From an uncultured Lachnospiraceae bacterium (GTDB lineage: Bacteria > Bacillota > Clostridia > Lachnospirales > Lachnospiraceae): 43,062 bases of DNA. Positions 33,472 through 42,475 of the stretch are shown here, one piece after another. A program made the translations under genes and the position numbers. Numbering within the stretch: the stretch's first letter is position 1; each line of letters starts with the position of its first letter. A model generated the notes under the pieces. That model saw nothing but the letters and a program-made list of their open reading frames with translations, made no database searches and was not told the origin of the DNA. The stretch is taken from NCBI GenBank assembly GCA_910579085.1, contig CAJTRU010000011.1, forward strand, positions 1 to 43,062, read 5' to 3'.

Positions 33472-33509
33472 GTCCCAGACATGGTCTGTTAAAACTCTCT
33501 GCCTGGGAC
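33472..33509. terminator. Inverted repeat between the oad operon and the chemoreceptor gene
   Basis: GTCCCAG (33472-33478) and CTGGGAC (33503-33509) with an inner AGAC/GTCT pairing can form a hairpin downstream of the oadA stop. The T-run is poor, so the terminator call is weak. Confidence 0.4.
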
Positions 33510-33566
33510 TATTGTTACTTTTAATTAAATTATATCAGGTATATGGTGCTTATTATACCGTAAATT

Positions 33567-34979
33567 TTAAACAGGATATGCTATATTTTCTTTATCTGCT
33601 GCCGCAGGGTCAGCCTTTGTCTGCTGTGCTTCCCTGTATTTAAAGAATTCCATTGCAACCTGTGGGAACAGTGCATATGAAAGTACATCTTCATCCTGCT
33701 GCTTATACTGCTTCATTTCTTTTTCAAGTTCTGCAAGCTGTGGCTTGATTAAATCTGCTGGACGGCATGTAATTGGTTTTACATCGCCAACACATTTCTT
33801 CTGCACTTCAGGGTCAAATGGCTTAACTGTCTGCCCAAATTCACCAGCAAGCAGTTTTTTAGACTCTTTTGTAACCATCTTATATCTTTCACCTGAAACT
33901 ACATTTAATACAGCCTGTGTTCCTACAATCTGTGATGAAGGTGTAACAAGAGGAGGCTCACCAAAGTCTTTACGTACCCTTGGCACTTCTTCCAGCACCT
34001 TCTCATACTTGTCTTCCTGTCCCATCTCTTTAAGCTGTGAAACAAGGTTGCTTAACATTCCGCCAGGAACCTGGTAACGGAGTGTCTGGATATTTACACC
34101 AAGCACTTTTGTATTCATAAGCCCTGATTTAAGAGCTTCTTCACGGAGCGGACGGAAGTAGTCTGCTATTTCTGCAAGTTTGTTCTGGTCAAGCCCTGTA
34201 TCATAAGGTGTGCCCTTAAATGCTTCTACCATAACTTCTGTAGCTGGCTGGCTTGTTCCCATTGAGAACGGTGACATAGCTGTATCAATAATATCACATC
34301 CTGCTTCGGCTGCTTTTAAATATGTCATTGCTGCCACACCAGAAGTATAATGTGTATGAAGGTCGATAGGTATGTCTACTGACTCTTTAAGTGCAGTAAC
34401 AAGCTCTGTAGCCTTTACAGGCACAAGAAGCCCTGCCATATCCTTGATACAAAGTGACTTTGCACCCATATCTTCAATTCTTTTTGCCATATCTTTCCAG
34501 TAATCAAGTGTATACGCATCACCCAGTGTATATGAAAGGGCTATCTGCGCATGGCCGTTTTCCTTATTAGCTGCCTTTACTGCTGTTTCAAGGTTCCTAA
34601 GGTCATTAAGGCAGTCAAATATACGGATTATATCAATACCATTTGCAATTGACTTCTGTACAAAATACTCAACTACATCATCTGCATAATGGTTATAACC
34701 TAAAATATTCTGTCCACGGAATAACATCTGGAGCTTTGTATTCTTAAAGCCAGCCCTTAATTTCCTAAGCCTCTCCCAAGGGTCTTCTTTTAAGAACCTT
34801 AATGAAGCGTCAAATGTTGCACCGCCCCAGCACTCAACTGAATGGTATCCTACCTGGTCCATCTTGTCTATTATTGGAAGCATCTGCTCTGTTGTCATCC
34901 TTGTGGCAATCAGTGACTGATGCGCATCACGGAGAATAGTCTCCGTAATCTTTAAAGGTTTCTTTTCTGTTTTTGCCAT
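33567..34979 (-). CDS. oadA: Oxaloacetate decarboxylase alpha / carboxyltransferase subunit (pyruvate carboxylase subunit B type)
   Basis: A 470-residue TIM-barrel carboxyltransferase. It begins with KITETILRDAHQSLIATRMT (metal- and biotin-site Asp/His/Gln), then VECWGGATFDASLRFL, and continues through DLHTHYTSGVAAMTYL, the conserved metal HxH, and IKDMAGLL. It lacks the C-terminal biotin domain of longer OadA proteins; the separate biotin carrier at 36157 supplies it. It moves CO2 between oxaloacetate/pyruvate and biotin. AGGAGG precedes the ATG. Last gene of the decarboxylase operon. Confidence 0.95.
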   Translation of the reverse strand: MAKTEKKPLKITETILRDAHQSLIATRMTTEQMLPIIDKMDQVGYHSVECWGGATFDASLRFLKEDPWERLRKLRAGFKNTKLQMLFRGQNILGYNHYADDVVEYFVQKSIANGIDIIRIFDCLNDLRNLETAVKAANKENGHAQIALSYTLGDAYTLDYWKDMAKRIEDMGAKSLCIKDMAGLLVPVKATELVTALKESVDIPIDLHTHYTSGVAAMTYLKAAEAGCDIIDTAMSPFSMGTSQPATEVMVEAFKGTPYDTGLDQNKLAEIADYFRPLREEALKSGLMNTKVLGVNIQTLRYQVPGGMLSNLVSQLKEMGQEDKYEKVLEEVPRVRKDFGEPPLVTPSSQIVGTQAVLNVVSGERYKMVTKESKKLLAGEFGQTVKPFDPEVQKKCVGDVKPITCRPADLIKPQLAELEKEMKQYKQQDEDVLSYALFPQVAMEFFKYREAQQTKADPAAADKENIAYPV

Positions 34980-34995
34980 GATTTATCCTCCTAAA

Positions 34996-36144
34996 TTAGA
35001 TGCCAAATATTGCCATAAATACACCAGCCGCAACTGCTGTACCGATAACACCTGCAACGTTTGGTCCCATCGCATGCATAAGCAGGAAGTTTGTAGGGTC
35101 TGCCTCTGAACCAACCTTCTGTGATACCCTCGCTGCCATAGGCACTGCGGAAACACCTGCTGAACCAATAAGCGGGTTAATCTTGCCATGTGTAATCTTA
35201 CACATAAGTTTACCGAAAAGCACACCTGCTGCTGTACCAACACAGAAAGCAACAAGCCCGAGTACAACTATTTTAAGAGTTGAAGCCCTTAAAAATGCTT
35301 CTGCGCTTGTTGATGCACCTACAGAAGTACCAAGCAGGATAACTACAATATACATAAGTGCATTGGAAGCTGTTTCTGCAAGCTGTTTTACAACACCTGA
35401 CTCCCTGAAAAGGTTACCAAGCATAAGCATACCTACAAGTGGTGCAGTTGTCGGCAGGATAAGGCAGACAACAATAGTAACTATAATAGGGAAAAGTATC
35501 TTCTCCAGTTTAGATACTGGACGTAACTGTTCCATTTTAATCTTACGTTCTTCCTCTGTTGTGAAAAGCTTCATAATAGGAGGCTGGATAATAGGCACAA
35601 GTGACATATATGAATATGCTGCCACTGCTATAGGACCCATATATTCAGTCTGTTTAAGCTTGCCGCAAAGGAAAATTGAAGTAGGCCCGTCAGCCCCGCC
35701 GATAATTGATATTGCTGCTGCTGCCTTGTCATTAAACCCAAGAAGTATAGCGATAAGGTATGCAGAGAAAATACCAAACTGTGCTGCTGCCCCAAGAAGG
35801 AAACTTACAGGGTTGGCAATAAGCGGGCCAAAGTCAGTCATTGCACCTACACCAAGGAAGATAAGTGAAGGTAAAATGCTCCATTCATCAAGTATATAGA
35901 AATAGTGTAATAAACCACCGACGCCATTTGAAGTGTCCTCAGGACTTGCCATAATATCCGGGTAAATATTTACCAGTATCATACCAAATGCAATAGGGAC
36001 TAACAATAATGGCTCATATTCTTTTTTAATCGCCAGATAGAGAAATATACAGCCAACCAGTATCATCAGGTAGTTACCTAACGACAGGCTTGTAAAAGCG
36101 GTCTGGCCTGCAAGGTTCTCTATCGTTGTAATAACGTAATCCAA
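34996..36144 (-). CDS. oadB: Na+-translocating decarboxylase beta subunit
   Basis: A 382-residue membrane protein with about nine hydrophobic segments. Family landmarks are GVGAMTDFGPLIANP, the AAISIIGGADGPTSIFL region (Asp essential for Na+ movement in OadB) and a C-terminal GSAGVSAVPMAARVSQKVG. It decarboxylates carboxybiotin and exports Na+. The start is a TTG at 36144 with AGGAGG eight bases upstream. It lies between the biotin carrier and oadA with gaps of 12-16 bp. Confidence 0.96.
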   Translation of the reverse strand: MDYVITTIENLAGQTAFTSLSLGNYLMILVGCIFLYLAIKKEYEPLLLVPIAFGMILVNIYPDIMASPEDTSNGVGGLLHYFYILDEWSILPSLIFLGVGAMTDFGPLIANPVSFLLGAAAQFGIFSAYLIAILLGFNDKAAAAISIIGGADGPTSIFLCGKLKQTEYMGPIAVAAYSYMSLVPIIQPPIMKLFTTEEERKIKMEQLRPVSKLEKILFPIIVTIVVCLILPTTAPLVGMLMLGNLFRESGVVKQLAETASNALMYIVVILLGTSVGASTSAEAFLRASTLKIVVLGLVAFCVGTAAGVLFGKLMCKITHGKINPLIGSAGVSAVPMAARVSQKVGSEADPTNFLLMHAMGPNVAGVIGTAVAAGVFMAIFGI

Positions 36145-36156
36145 AGCCGTTCCCTC

Positions 36157-36528
36157 CTAGTTTAATGATGCAAGTACAGCTCCTGCTTCTACAGAATCAC
36201 CTGCTGCCACATTAATACCTGCAACTGTGCCGTCCTGTGGTGCAACAATTTCATTCTCCATTTTCATAGCTTCTAATACCATAATAACATCGCCTTTTTT
36301 AACAGCCTGGCCTGCTGATGCCTTAACAGATAAAATCTTGCCAGGCATAGGTGCATTAATCTTAACTGCCCCTGCTGCGCCAGATGGTGCTGCTGCTTTT
36401 GGTGCTGCTGCCTTAGGTGCTGCCGCTTTTGGCGCTGCCTTAGGTGCTGTGCCTGTACTGCCCTGTCCGCCTTCTTCTACTGTAACATCATAAACATTAC
36501 CATTAACAGTAATTGTATAATTCTTCAT
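36157..36528 (-). CDS. Biotin carrier (gamma/delta type) subunit
   Basis: A 123-residue protein. Residues 1-25 form a beta-strand region (YTITVNGNVYDVTVEEGG). Residues 28-53 are an Ala/Pro/Lys hinge of repeated AAPKA units. Residues 56-123 form a biotinyl domain with VLEAMKMENE, biotin on Lys89. It shuttles CO2 between the carboxyltransferases and the membrane subunit. The start at 36528 is chosen because GGAGG lies upstream and would be coding in the longer frame. Confidence 0.95.
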   Translation of the reverse strand: MKNYTITVNGNVYDVTVEEGGQGSTGTAPKAAPKAAAPKAAAPKAAAPSGAAGAVKINAPMPGKILSVKASAGQAVKKGDVIMVLEAMKMENEIVAPQDGTVAGINVAAGDSVEAGAVLASLN

Positions 36529-36567
36529 TATTTTTTCCTCCATATACTTTATTAACTTATATGATTT

Positions 36568-37278
36568 TTACTTTCTGATAATTGAGCGTATTATAAGCCC
36601 GTCTGTGCACTCATTTTCACTTGCTGCCGCAATAGCTGCTGTAATAACTGCAACAAGTTCAAGGTCATCAGTTAAATCCTCTTCTTCTTCAATAACAGCA
36701 GGTGCAGCAGGAACTGCTTCCACAACTGGCTCTGTTTCCTTTTTCTTATTAAATGCATTGCCAATATATTTAAACTGCGCAATAATAACCGCAATAAATA
36801 TAAGAACCAGGAACACTATGCCCATACTCATTACAGTATTAAGCCCTGCCTTGCCCATTATCTCGCCTTTGGTCTTGTATTCTTCTACATTCCATGAAAC
36901 TGTATTGCCATCTTCATCATAAGTTACTGAAAATACAAGCTTTTTGCCAGAATCTGTAAGAACTGTTTCAGTTACTGTTGCAGTATCAGTAGTAATGGTC
37001 AGGCTGCTGCCATCTTTTTTGTCATATTTGCCGTATTTGTCCCGAAGCTTCTTAGAATCTTTATACTGGGACAGGGTTTCATCATCAAGCTGCCCTGCGT
37101 AGTCTGTTACAGCGCTTTCAAAGTCATACTCAAACCAGCTTTGTACAAAAGAGTCTGTATTCTCCTCAAGCACCTTTTCATCAAAGTTATCATTACTTTT
37201 GACAAGGCTGAAGCTGCATCCCGCCATCACCAGCATACAGGATATGATACAACAAATTAAAGCTAATCTCTTCTTCAT
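36568..37278 (-). CDS. OadG-like subunit fused to a lipoprotein-type extracytoplasmic domain
   Basis: A 236-residue protein, much longer than ordinary OadG (usually about 80-130 residues). A lipoprotein signal (LICCIISCMLVMAGC, lipobox Cys near residue 21) is followed by an alpha/beta domain of about 110 residues (SFVQSWFEYDFESAVTDYAG...) resembling DUF3887-like folds. The single OadG transmembrane helix follows (about 142-167, GLNTVMSMGIVFLVLIFIAV) with an acidic tail. OadG stabilises the alpha-beta pump complex. The added outer domain may sense or anchor. Operon position between mmdA-like and carrier genes supports the assignment. Confidence 0.8.
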   Translation of the reverse strand: MKKRLALICCIISCMLVMAGCSFSLVKSNDNFDEKVLEENTDSFVQSWFEYDFESAVTDYAGQLDDETLSQYKDSKKLRDKYGKYDKKDGSSLTITTDTATVTETVLTDSGKKLVFSVTYDEDGNTVSWNVEEYKTKGEIMGKAGLNTVMSMGIVFLVLIFIAVIIAQFKYIGNAFNKKKETEPVVEAVPAAPAVIEEEEDLTDDLELVAVITAAIAAASENECTDGLIIRSIIRK

Positions 37279-37292
37279 ATGCCACTCCTTAC

Positions 37293-38726
37293 TTAGATGG
37301 TTCCATGCTTTTTACTAATTGGATACCCGCTTTTTGAAAATAACATTTCAAATGCATATAATAACTGCTTCCTTGCTGAACCTGGAGCTACTACAGAGTC
37401 AATATAACCTCTTGCAGCAGCAGCTTCTGTGCCTGACTTTGCAGCAAATCCAGCAGCTTTTTCTGTTATATCTGCATTTTTGTCATCACCATACATTACT
37501 TTAGCCGCAACTTGTGCATCCATTACACCAATATCCGCACCTTCAAGTGCAAATACCATATCTGCACCAATATGCTTTGAATTCATGCAGATATAAGCTG
37601 TTCCATATGCATTGCCTGTAACCATGTTTACCTTTGGCACGTCTGCCTCTGTAAATGCTGCTGTGAGCTGTGCTGCTGCAACAGCAATTGTCTTCTCCTC
37701 TTCCACTGTTGTAGCGAACCCTTCAACATTGGTTAAGGTAAGCAGCGGAATATTAAATGCATCACATTTCTTTATAAATGAAACTGCCTTATTACATCCT
37801 GCTGTAGTAAGCCTTGCATCATACTTTGCTGTAGTTTTTCCATTTTCATCATACTGTGCAGTACGGTTTGCAATAACACCTATTGTCATGCCATCAAGGC
37901 ATATAAATCCCGTAACCATTTCTTTTGCAAACTCTTTCTTGACTTCCATAAAGAAATTGTTATCGCCTATATCCTCAAGTGCAACAGCAGGGTCTGCAAT
38001 TTCTGCTGCAAAGTTTTCTGTCATTCTGTTTAAGTCGTCCATACATTCATCTGAAAATGCTGTATCATTATTATTTCCAGGAAGGATTGAAACCAGTTCC
38101 CTTATACCTGATAATACTTCTTCTTCACCCTCAGCAGCAAAATCAACTACCTGTGCCTCCTGCTGGAAACCTGCAGATGCTGTATCAAGCTTTTCTGTAT
38201 AATTTCCTGCTAATGTGTTTGGTGAATTAACGAAAAGTTTCGCATTCTTCTTTTCCATAAAAGTAAAATCACTCATTGCTGCCATTATGGCAACACCGCC
38301 GCCACAGTTTCCAAAAACAGCGCTAATCTGTGGAACTATACCTGATGCTTTTGCTTTAACTTTGTATATCTGCCCAAAGCCTGCAAGTGCATCTGACGCC
38401 TCCTGGAGACGTATGCCAGCGCAGTCTATAAGCCCGATAACAGGCACTCCTGTCTTAATTGCAAGTTCATAGACATGTGCTATTTTTTTTGCATGCATCT
38501 CACCTATTGTACCATTAAGTGCAGATGCATCCTGGCTGTATATATAGACAGGATTATTCTGGACAAGCCCGTACCCGGTTACTACACCATCCGATGGCAC
38601 CAGCTTTTCCTGCATGTTAAAATCGGTGTTCCTCTTTGTTATACCTGCACCAATTTCAACAAAACTGTTCTCGTCAACTAAAGCCGCAATGCGGTCTTTT
38701 GCTGACAAAGCATTCTTGTTACTCAT
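37293..38726 (-). CDS. mmdA: Carboxyltransferase, MmdA/PccB type (acyl-CoA substrate)
   Basis: A 477-residue protein with two crotonase-like carboxyltransferase halves. Motifs include GVVTGYGLVQNNPVYIYSQD, IGLIDCAGIRLQEA, VFGNCGGGVAIMAAMSDF, and later LTLTNVEGFATTVEEE and MNSKHIGADMVFALEGADIGVMD. It is about 30 residues shorter at the N-terminus than typical methylmalonyl-CoA decarboxylase alpha. It should transfer CO2 from an acyl-CoA (methylmalonyl-, malonyl- or glutaconyl-type; not determinable) to biotin. First gene of the operon, with GGAGGG before the ATG. Confidence 0.9.
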   Translation of the reverse strand: MSNKNALSAKDRIAALVDENSFVEIGAGITKRNTDFNMQEKLVPSDGVVTGYGLVQNNPVYIYSQDASALNGTIGEMHAKKIAHVYELAIKTGVPVIGLIDCAGIRLQEASDALAGFGQIYKVKAKASGIVPQISAVFGNCGGGVAIMAAMSDFTFMEKKNAKLFVNSPNTLAGNYTEKLDTASAGFQQEAQVVDFAAEGEEEVLSGIRELVSILPGNNNDTAFSDECMDDLNRMTENFAAEIADPAVALEDIGDNNFFMEVKKEFAKEMVTGFICLDGMTIGVIANRTAQYDENGKTTAKYDARLTTAGCNKAVSFIKKCDAFNIPLLTLTNVEGFATTVEEEKTIAVAAAQLTAAFTEADVPKVNMVTGNAYGTAYICMNSKHIGADMVFALEGADIGVMDAQVAAKVMYGDDKNADITEKAAGFAAKSGTEAAAARGYIDSVVAPGSARKQLLYAFEMLFSKSGYPISKKHGTI

Positions 38727-39107
38727 GTTCAGCCCTCCAATATAGTAAAATTAATTGTGGCAGTATATTAAAATGCCCCTGGCATAATAAAAGCCACCTG
38801 GCATAAGCCAGTTTGTAAAAACAAAATCTATACCAAGTTTAATTCTATTACTTTTACCATAAAATAGCAACCTTTTTATTTATTTTACATGCAAATTTTT
38901 GGCAGGGCACGTTATTCCTTTGCCTGTAATGCTTCTTACAGACGCCTTGTGGAATATTCTGCTTTTATTACCCAAAAGGCATAAAAATTTATGAAACAGG
39001 TGTAAATGGAATAAAGAAGAAGTTGTAAAAATTATATAATTATGATAAATTATACTACATAGTTATTACTAAGGACTAAATAATTAATAAAGGGAAAAGG
39101 TAGAACT
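38727..39107. other. Divergent intergenic region, decarboxylase operon / acyltransferase
   Basis: 381 bp without a gene. Two direct repeats CCTGGCATAA (38779-38788 and 38800-38809) and a CTGGC/GCCAG dyad next to the second lie in the mmdA leader region and may be protein-binding sites. An AT-rich stretch at 39020-39060 (TTGTAA plus TATAAT-like boxes) is the likely acyltransferase promoter. No RNA family is recognised. Confidence 0.4.
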
Positions 39108-39848
39108 GTGTTAAGATTTATTTATGTAATTTTAGGCAATTTACACCGTGTCTGGATGATTCCCAAAATGGGATACTACTCCAGGCATCCTGAAAAATAT
39201 TCAGAAGAATTCAGGTATGAATACGACAGGCATTGTATCAATATTATGAAAAAAAGAGGAAGGATTACTACTAATGCATATGGTGTAAACAACCTCCCAG
39301 AAAATGGTGGTTATATAATGTTTGCTAACCACCAGGGCAAATATGATGCCCTTGGAATAATGGACTCACACAATATGCCCTGCTCTATAGTAATGGATGC
39401 AGACCGCTCATATATACCACTTGTAAGGCAGTTTATAGATTTAGTACAGGGAAAAAGGATAAAACTGGATGACTTGCGGCAGGCAGCAGGTATAATCAGT
39501 GAAGTTTCAGAAGAAGTAAAACAGGGACGCAAATTTATAATATTCCCGTCAGGCGGATATGAACACCGCAACGGCAATTATGTAGACCCTTTTAAGCCAG
39601 GCTGTTTTAAAGGGGCAATCAGGGCAAAAGCCCCAATAGTCCCCGTTGCCATTGTGAATTCCTGGAAAGTATTTGACTTATGGTCACTACGGCGTGTAGT
39701 CACACAAGTTTTTTATCTTAAACCACTATTTTATGATGATTATAAAGACATGAAATCCAATGCAATATCTGACCTTGTTTATAACAGGATATGTGCTGCT
39801 GTCAAATGCGCCGAACATGGTGACTTTGCTGCTGCTGCACTTAAATAA
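39108..39848 (+). CDS. Lysophospholipid (1-acylglycerol-3-phosphate-like) acyltransferase
   Basis: A 246-residue PlsC-fold enzyme. The catalytic HX4D motif is NHQGKYD (His75, Asp80). The glycerophosphate-binding FIIFPSGGYEHRNG (block III) and KAPIVPVAIVNSW (block IV) follow in order. It should acylate a lysophospholipid at the membrane with acyl-ACP or acyl-CoA. The start is a GTG at 39108 preceded by AAAGGGAAAAGG. It is a single gene, converging on the carboxypeptidase gene. Confidence 0.9.
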   Translation: MLRFIYVILGNLHRVWMIPKMGYYSRHPEKYSEEFRYEYDRHCINIMKKRGRITTNAYGVNNLPENGGYIMFANHQGKYDALGIMDSHNMPCSIVMDADRSYIPLVRQFIDLVQGKRIKLDDLRQAAGIISEVSEEVKQGRKFIIFPSGGYEHRNGNYVDPFKPGCFKGAIRAKAPIVPVAIVNSWKVFDLWSLRRVVTQVFYLKPLFYDDYKDMKSNAISDLVYNRICAAVKCAEHGDFAAAALK

Positions 39849-39888
39849 TCCAGATAAATACATATACTGCTGGAAGATGTCTGGTAAT

Positions 39889-41142
39889 TTACGGGCACAT
39901 AAAAAACATTTTTAATAAAATATCCGTGAAATACCTGCGGTCTGTTTTATCTACGGTCTGTGATACTATTACCGGGATGGACATATAAAGCCCGTCATTT
40001 ACAAAATATTTTTCGTATCCTATAATATCACCAGAGCGCACTGGTGCTTCAAGCCTTTGTGGAAGTTCATAATCCACTGTCACAACATCTTTCTTTGACA
40101 TAAGTATTGTAAAGCTGCCAGAGCTGGCACGTTTTACAGGAACAGACGCTTTTGTGCCATCTGTTACCATTATTTCAGGGAGCGGTGCACCAGCAGATAT
40201 TCCAGCCTGCGTGTAAGCTTTAAAACCATAATCCATAAGTTTTCTTGTATCTGCCCACTTATAGCTTTTATTAGGAGGCCATCCACACGCAAGGACTGAA
40301 GAAACCAGAGTGGCATTATTTCTTCTTGCTGCCCCACAGAAACAATATCCAGCATTGCCTGTAAACCCTGTTTTTATGCCAAGTGCGCCATTATAGCTTG
40401 TAAGAAAAGCATCCTTATTATTTACAGAATATGTACGTGTATTATCACAATTTGAGAACTGGTGTGACGGGGTCTGGACTATGTCCATAAACTCCTTGTT
40501 CTGTATTGCATATGCACCAATACAGCATAATTCATATGCAGTTGTATAATGCCCGTCACTGTCAAGCCCGTTTGGTGTTACAAAATGTGTATTACTAAGC
40601 CCAAGTTCTTCTGCTTTAAGGTTCATAAGCCCTGCAAATCCCTCAACACTCCCACCAATATGTTCAGCTATTGCAACCGCTGTATCATTATGCGACTCCA
40701 GCATCAGAGAATAAAGCAAATCGCCAAGCCGGAATTTCTCGCCTTCTTTCATATTAAGCTGCACATCGGGCATTGAAGAAGCATATCTTGAAACAGTGAC
40801 AATATCATCTGGATTGCCATTTTCAAGTGCAACAATACATGTCATTATTTTAGTAGTGCTTGCCATAGGAAGCTGTATATCTGCATCTTTTGAAGCAAGA
40901 ATTCTGTTACTGTCCGCATCAATAAGACAGTAAGCCTTTGAATACATCCTTGACGGCTCACTTGCAGAAGAAGTTATGCCAAGGCTCCTTGCCGTAATTT
41001 TCTGTGACGCAGGAGGGCTGGTTTCCTCATACTGGCTAAACGGGGCAAAACCTGACAGAAAATCTTTGGTAGCATTTATATATGAAAGTGAAAGAAGTAT
41101 AAGACATATAGTATATATGGCGCTGCTTAATAATTTTTGCAT
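39889..41142 (-). CDS. D-alanyl-D-alanine carboxypeptidase (DacF/PBP5-like)
   Basis: A 417-residue exported penicillin-binding protein. The signal peptide is residues about 1-24. The active-site motif SxxK is Ser95-Thr-Thr-Lys98 (MASTTKIMT), SxN is SHNDTA, and KTG is IKTGFTGNAGYC. The C-terminal region (about 320-400) is the beta-rich PBP5_C-type domain. It trims the terminal D-Ala of peptidoglycan stem peptides. The end lacks a clear amphipathic anchor, and a short hydrophobic tail (LLKMFFMCP) may serve instead. Confidence 0.93.
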   Translation of the reverse strand: MQKLLSSAIYTICLILLSLSYINATKDFLSGFAPFSQYEETSPPASQKITARSLGITSSASEPSRMYSKAYCLIDADSNRILASKDADIQLPMASTTKIMTCIVALENGNPDDIVTVSRYASSMPDVQLNMKEGEKFRLGDLLYSLMLESHNDTAVAIAEHIGGSVEGFAGLMNLKAEELGLSNTHFVTPNGLDSDGHYTTAYELCCIGAYAIQNKEFMDIVQTPSHQFSNCDNTRTYSVNNKDAFLTSYNGALGIKTGFTGNAGYCFCGAARRNNATLVSSVLACGWPPNKSYKWADTRKLMDYGFKAYTQAGISAGAPLPEIMVTDGTKASVPVKRASSGSFTILMSKKDVVTVDYELPQRLEAPVRSGDIIGYEKYFVNDGLYMSIPVIVSQTVDKTDRRYFTDILLKMFFMCP

Positions 41143-41208
41143 AAAAACCCCTCATTTAAATTTATCACAATTCAAATATATGATACTATTGCCCAAATAT
41201 TACAGAAG

Positions 41209-41497
41209 ATTTCCAGTTATCCTGTGCTGGTTGTAAAACGGACGGTTTCTGTGCCAGAGCCAGAATATTCCGTACAGGGGGTACGCTTCCGCTACGATGA
41301 GCCACACAGCGGCACATAAAGCCCGTATATTATATATTCCAGATAAAACTTACGTTTTCCTGTAATATATAATATATGGGCTTAAATGCCGGTGGGCTCA
41401 AAGTACCCCTTTAACGGAATAATTCATGGCATCTGGCACGCAAAACCTGCCACCAGCAGCCTGCAAGAAAACACAAAATAAAAAGGTAACTGGAAAT
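41209..41497. mobile_element. Large palindromic interspersed element
   Basis: Left arm 41209-41340 and right arm 41352-41497 are imperfect reverse complements. Both begin ATTTCCAGTTA, pass through TGCTGG, GGTTT-tGTGCCAGA, ATTCCGT-(A)-GGGGTAC, GAGCCAC...GGCA..TAAAGCCC and TATATTATATATT, and meet near 41346. The ends match those of the 105-bp element at 6550-6654. No ORF is convincing. Another copy of the right arm is at the window end (42911-43056), and a diverged left arm is at 28-147. It looks like a non-autonomous MITE-like or REP-like family. Confidence 0.75.
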
Positions 41498-41547
41498 GGG
41501 GAAGGGATGATTTTGCTAGTCACTTATTAAGCAGTGGAATAATATTA
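41401..41547 (+). repeat. Long inverted repeat, left copy
   Basis: AAGTACCCCTTTAACGGAA to the AATATTAT end is repeated in reverse orientation at 42911-43056 with few differences. It includes the right arm of the palindromic element plus about 50 bp beyond its end, so the copies share more than the element itself. Confidence 0.85.
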
Positions 41548-41633
41548 TATGGAACACCCAAAACCTGCTGTATCTATCAGAATTATAAAAAAACATAATA
41601 TAAAAACAGAATAGATAATAATTGGGAATTATG
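41545..41633 (-). repeat. Diverged second copy of the 105-bp MITE-like unit
   Basis: GGAACAC, AACCTGCTGTA, ATCAGAATTATAAAAA and an AATTGGGAATTAT end match the reverse complement of 6550-6654 in the same order. The terminal repeats are degenerate. Confidence 0.6.
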
Positions 41634-41973
41634 GCGGGTGACAGTTGGTTTAGACGGACGGAAACCCGGCGTGTCCTTTGCTGTTATTAACTATATTTAT
41701 TTAAGTTTTGCACAATTACACGCCCACTTTTACTTCAATTACATCATTTATTATGGATTGCTGGTTTTCTGTTGCCAAAATGCTACTGCGTATTTATTAT
41801 AGCAATTCCCTGTAAATTGGCAGCCCATTTTTGAAATGTTACACAGTAAAAGCCATTTTCGTGGATAAAGGTATAAAATATCTTCACCACCATGTTTATA
41901 TCCTAAATATCTTGTAAAACATTACGTTCAAAGAAGCTACAACATAACAACAAAACCAACACACATTTTCTCC

Positions 41974-42297
41974 TTAAACGCTTTTATAACATGGTGTTAG
42001 CACCATATCTATACCATCAGTAAGAAAAAGCGTTTCCTTTTCCACTATTCAGTAACGAGGGCATTAGTCCCACCAGCAATAATAAACAGACTGCTCCTCA
42101 TGGAATAACTTTGTACTTGAAATCAACTCCCCATTATCTCCAATAAGAAAAGCCGGCTACGAAAAATCTGTTTTTTCTCCAATATCACTTGGAAATATAT
42201 CTTTTGGTTCATTAAAAATTTGCTTTATTCTGGTAATTGGTAATTTACTAAAAATAATCAAAGTTTCTACGGTTATAACCCTGTCTTTATCTTCCAT
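41974..42297 (-). pseudogene. Small gene of unknown family interrupted by three stop codons
   Basis: A minus frame opens with an ATG at 42297 (overlapping the end of the previous ORF) and reads RIKQIFNEPKDIFPSDIGEK before an amber stop at 42159-42157. The same frame continues as LIGDNGELISSTKLFHEEQS, then TAA and TGA, and ends at 41974 after ETLFLTDGIDMVLTPCYK. The segments keep protein-like composition in a single frame, which suggests recent decay by point mutation. Family not recognised; small immunity-type proteins often look like this. Confidence 0.55.
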
Positions 42298-42464
42298 TCC
42301 ATATACCTGCACAAAAATTCAAGACATTCACAACAAAAATCTGTAAAATTGTCTGCCGGGTCTAAATAATCTTTATATGAGAACCAGTAATTATTTGTAT
42401 AATTGCTGTTCATTTTATCCGTTTCCTGCAATGTTAAAATAGTTTCTTTTTGTAGATTATTCAT
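42273..42464 (-). CDS. Small acidic protein of unknown function
   Basis: A 63-residue frame: Glu/Asp/Asn-rich, with NYWFSYKDYLDPADNFTDFC and a Cys/Trp-containing end. AAGGAGTATCAAT stands before the ATG, so translation is plausible. It lies 12 bp after the preceding frame on the same strand and overlaps the start of the decayed gene at 42297. No family recognised. It could be an intact small gene or a piece of a split one. Confidence 0.45.
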   Translation of the reverse strand: MNNLQKETILTLQETDKMNSNYTNNYWFSYKDYLDPADNFTDFCCECLEFLCRYMEWKIKTGL

Positions 42465-42475
42465 ATTGATACTCC

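Noticed and set aside
37612..38202. Long plus-strand frame opposite the mmdA-like gene
   Set aside because: It is a shadow of a strongly biased coding sequence on the other strand; its Ser/Ala-rich translation matches nothing. The same holds for 35000-35899 and 31720-32406.
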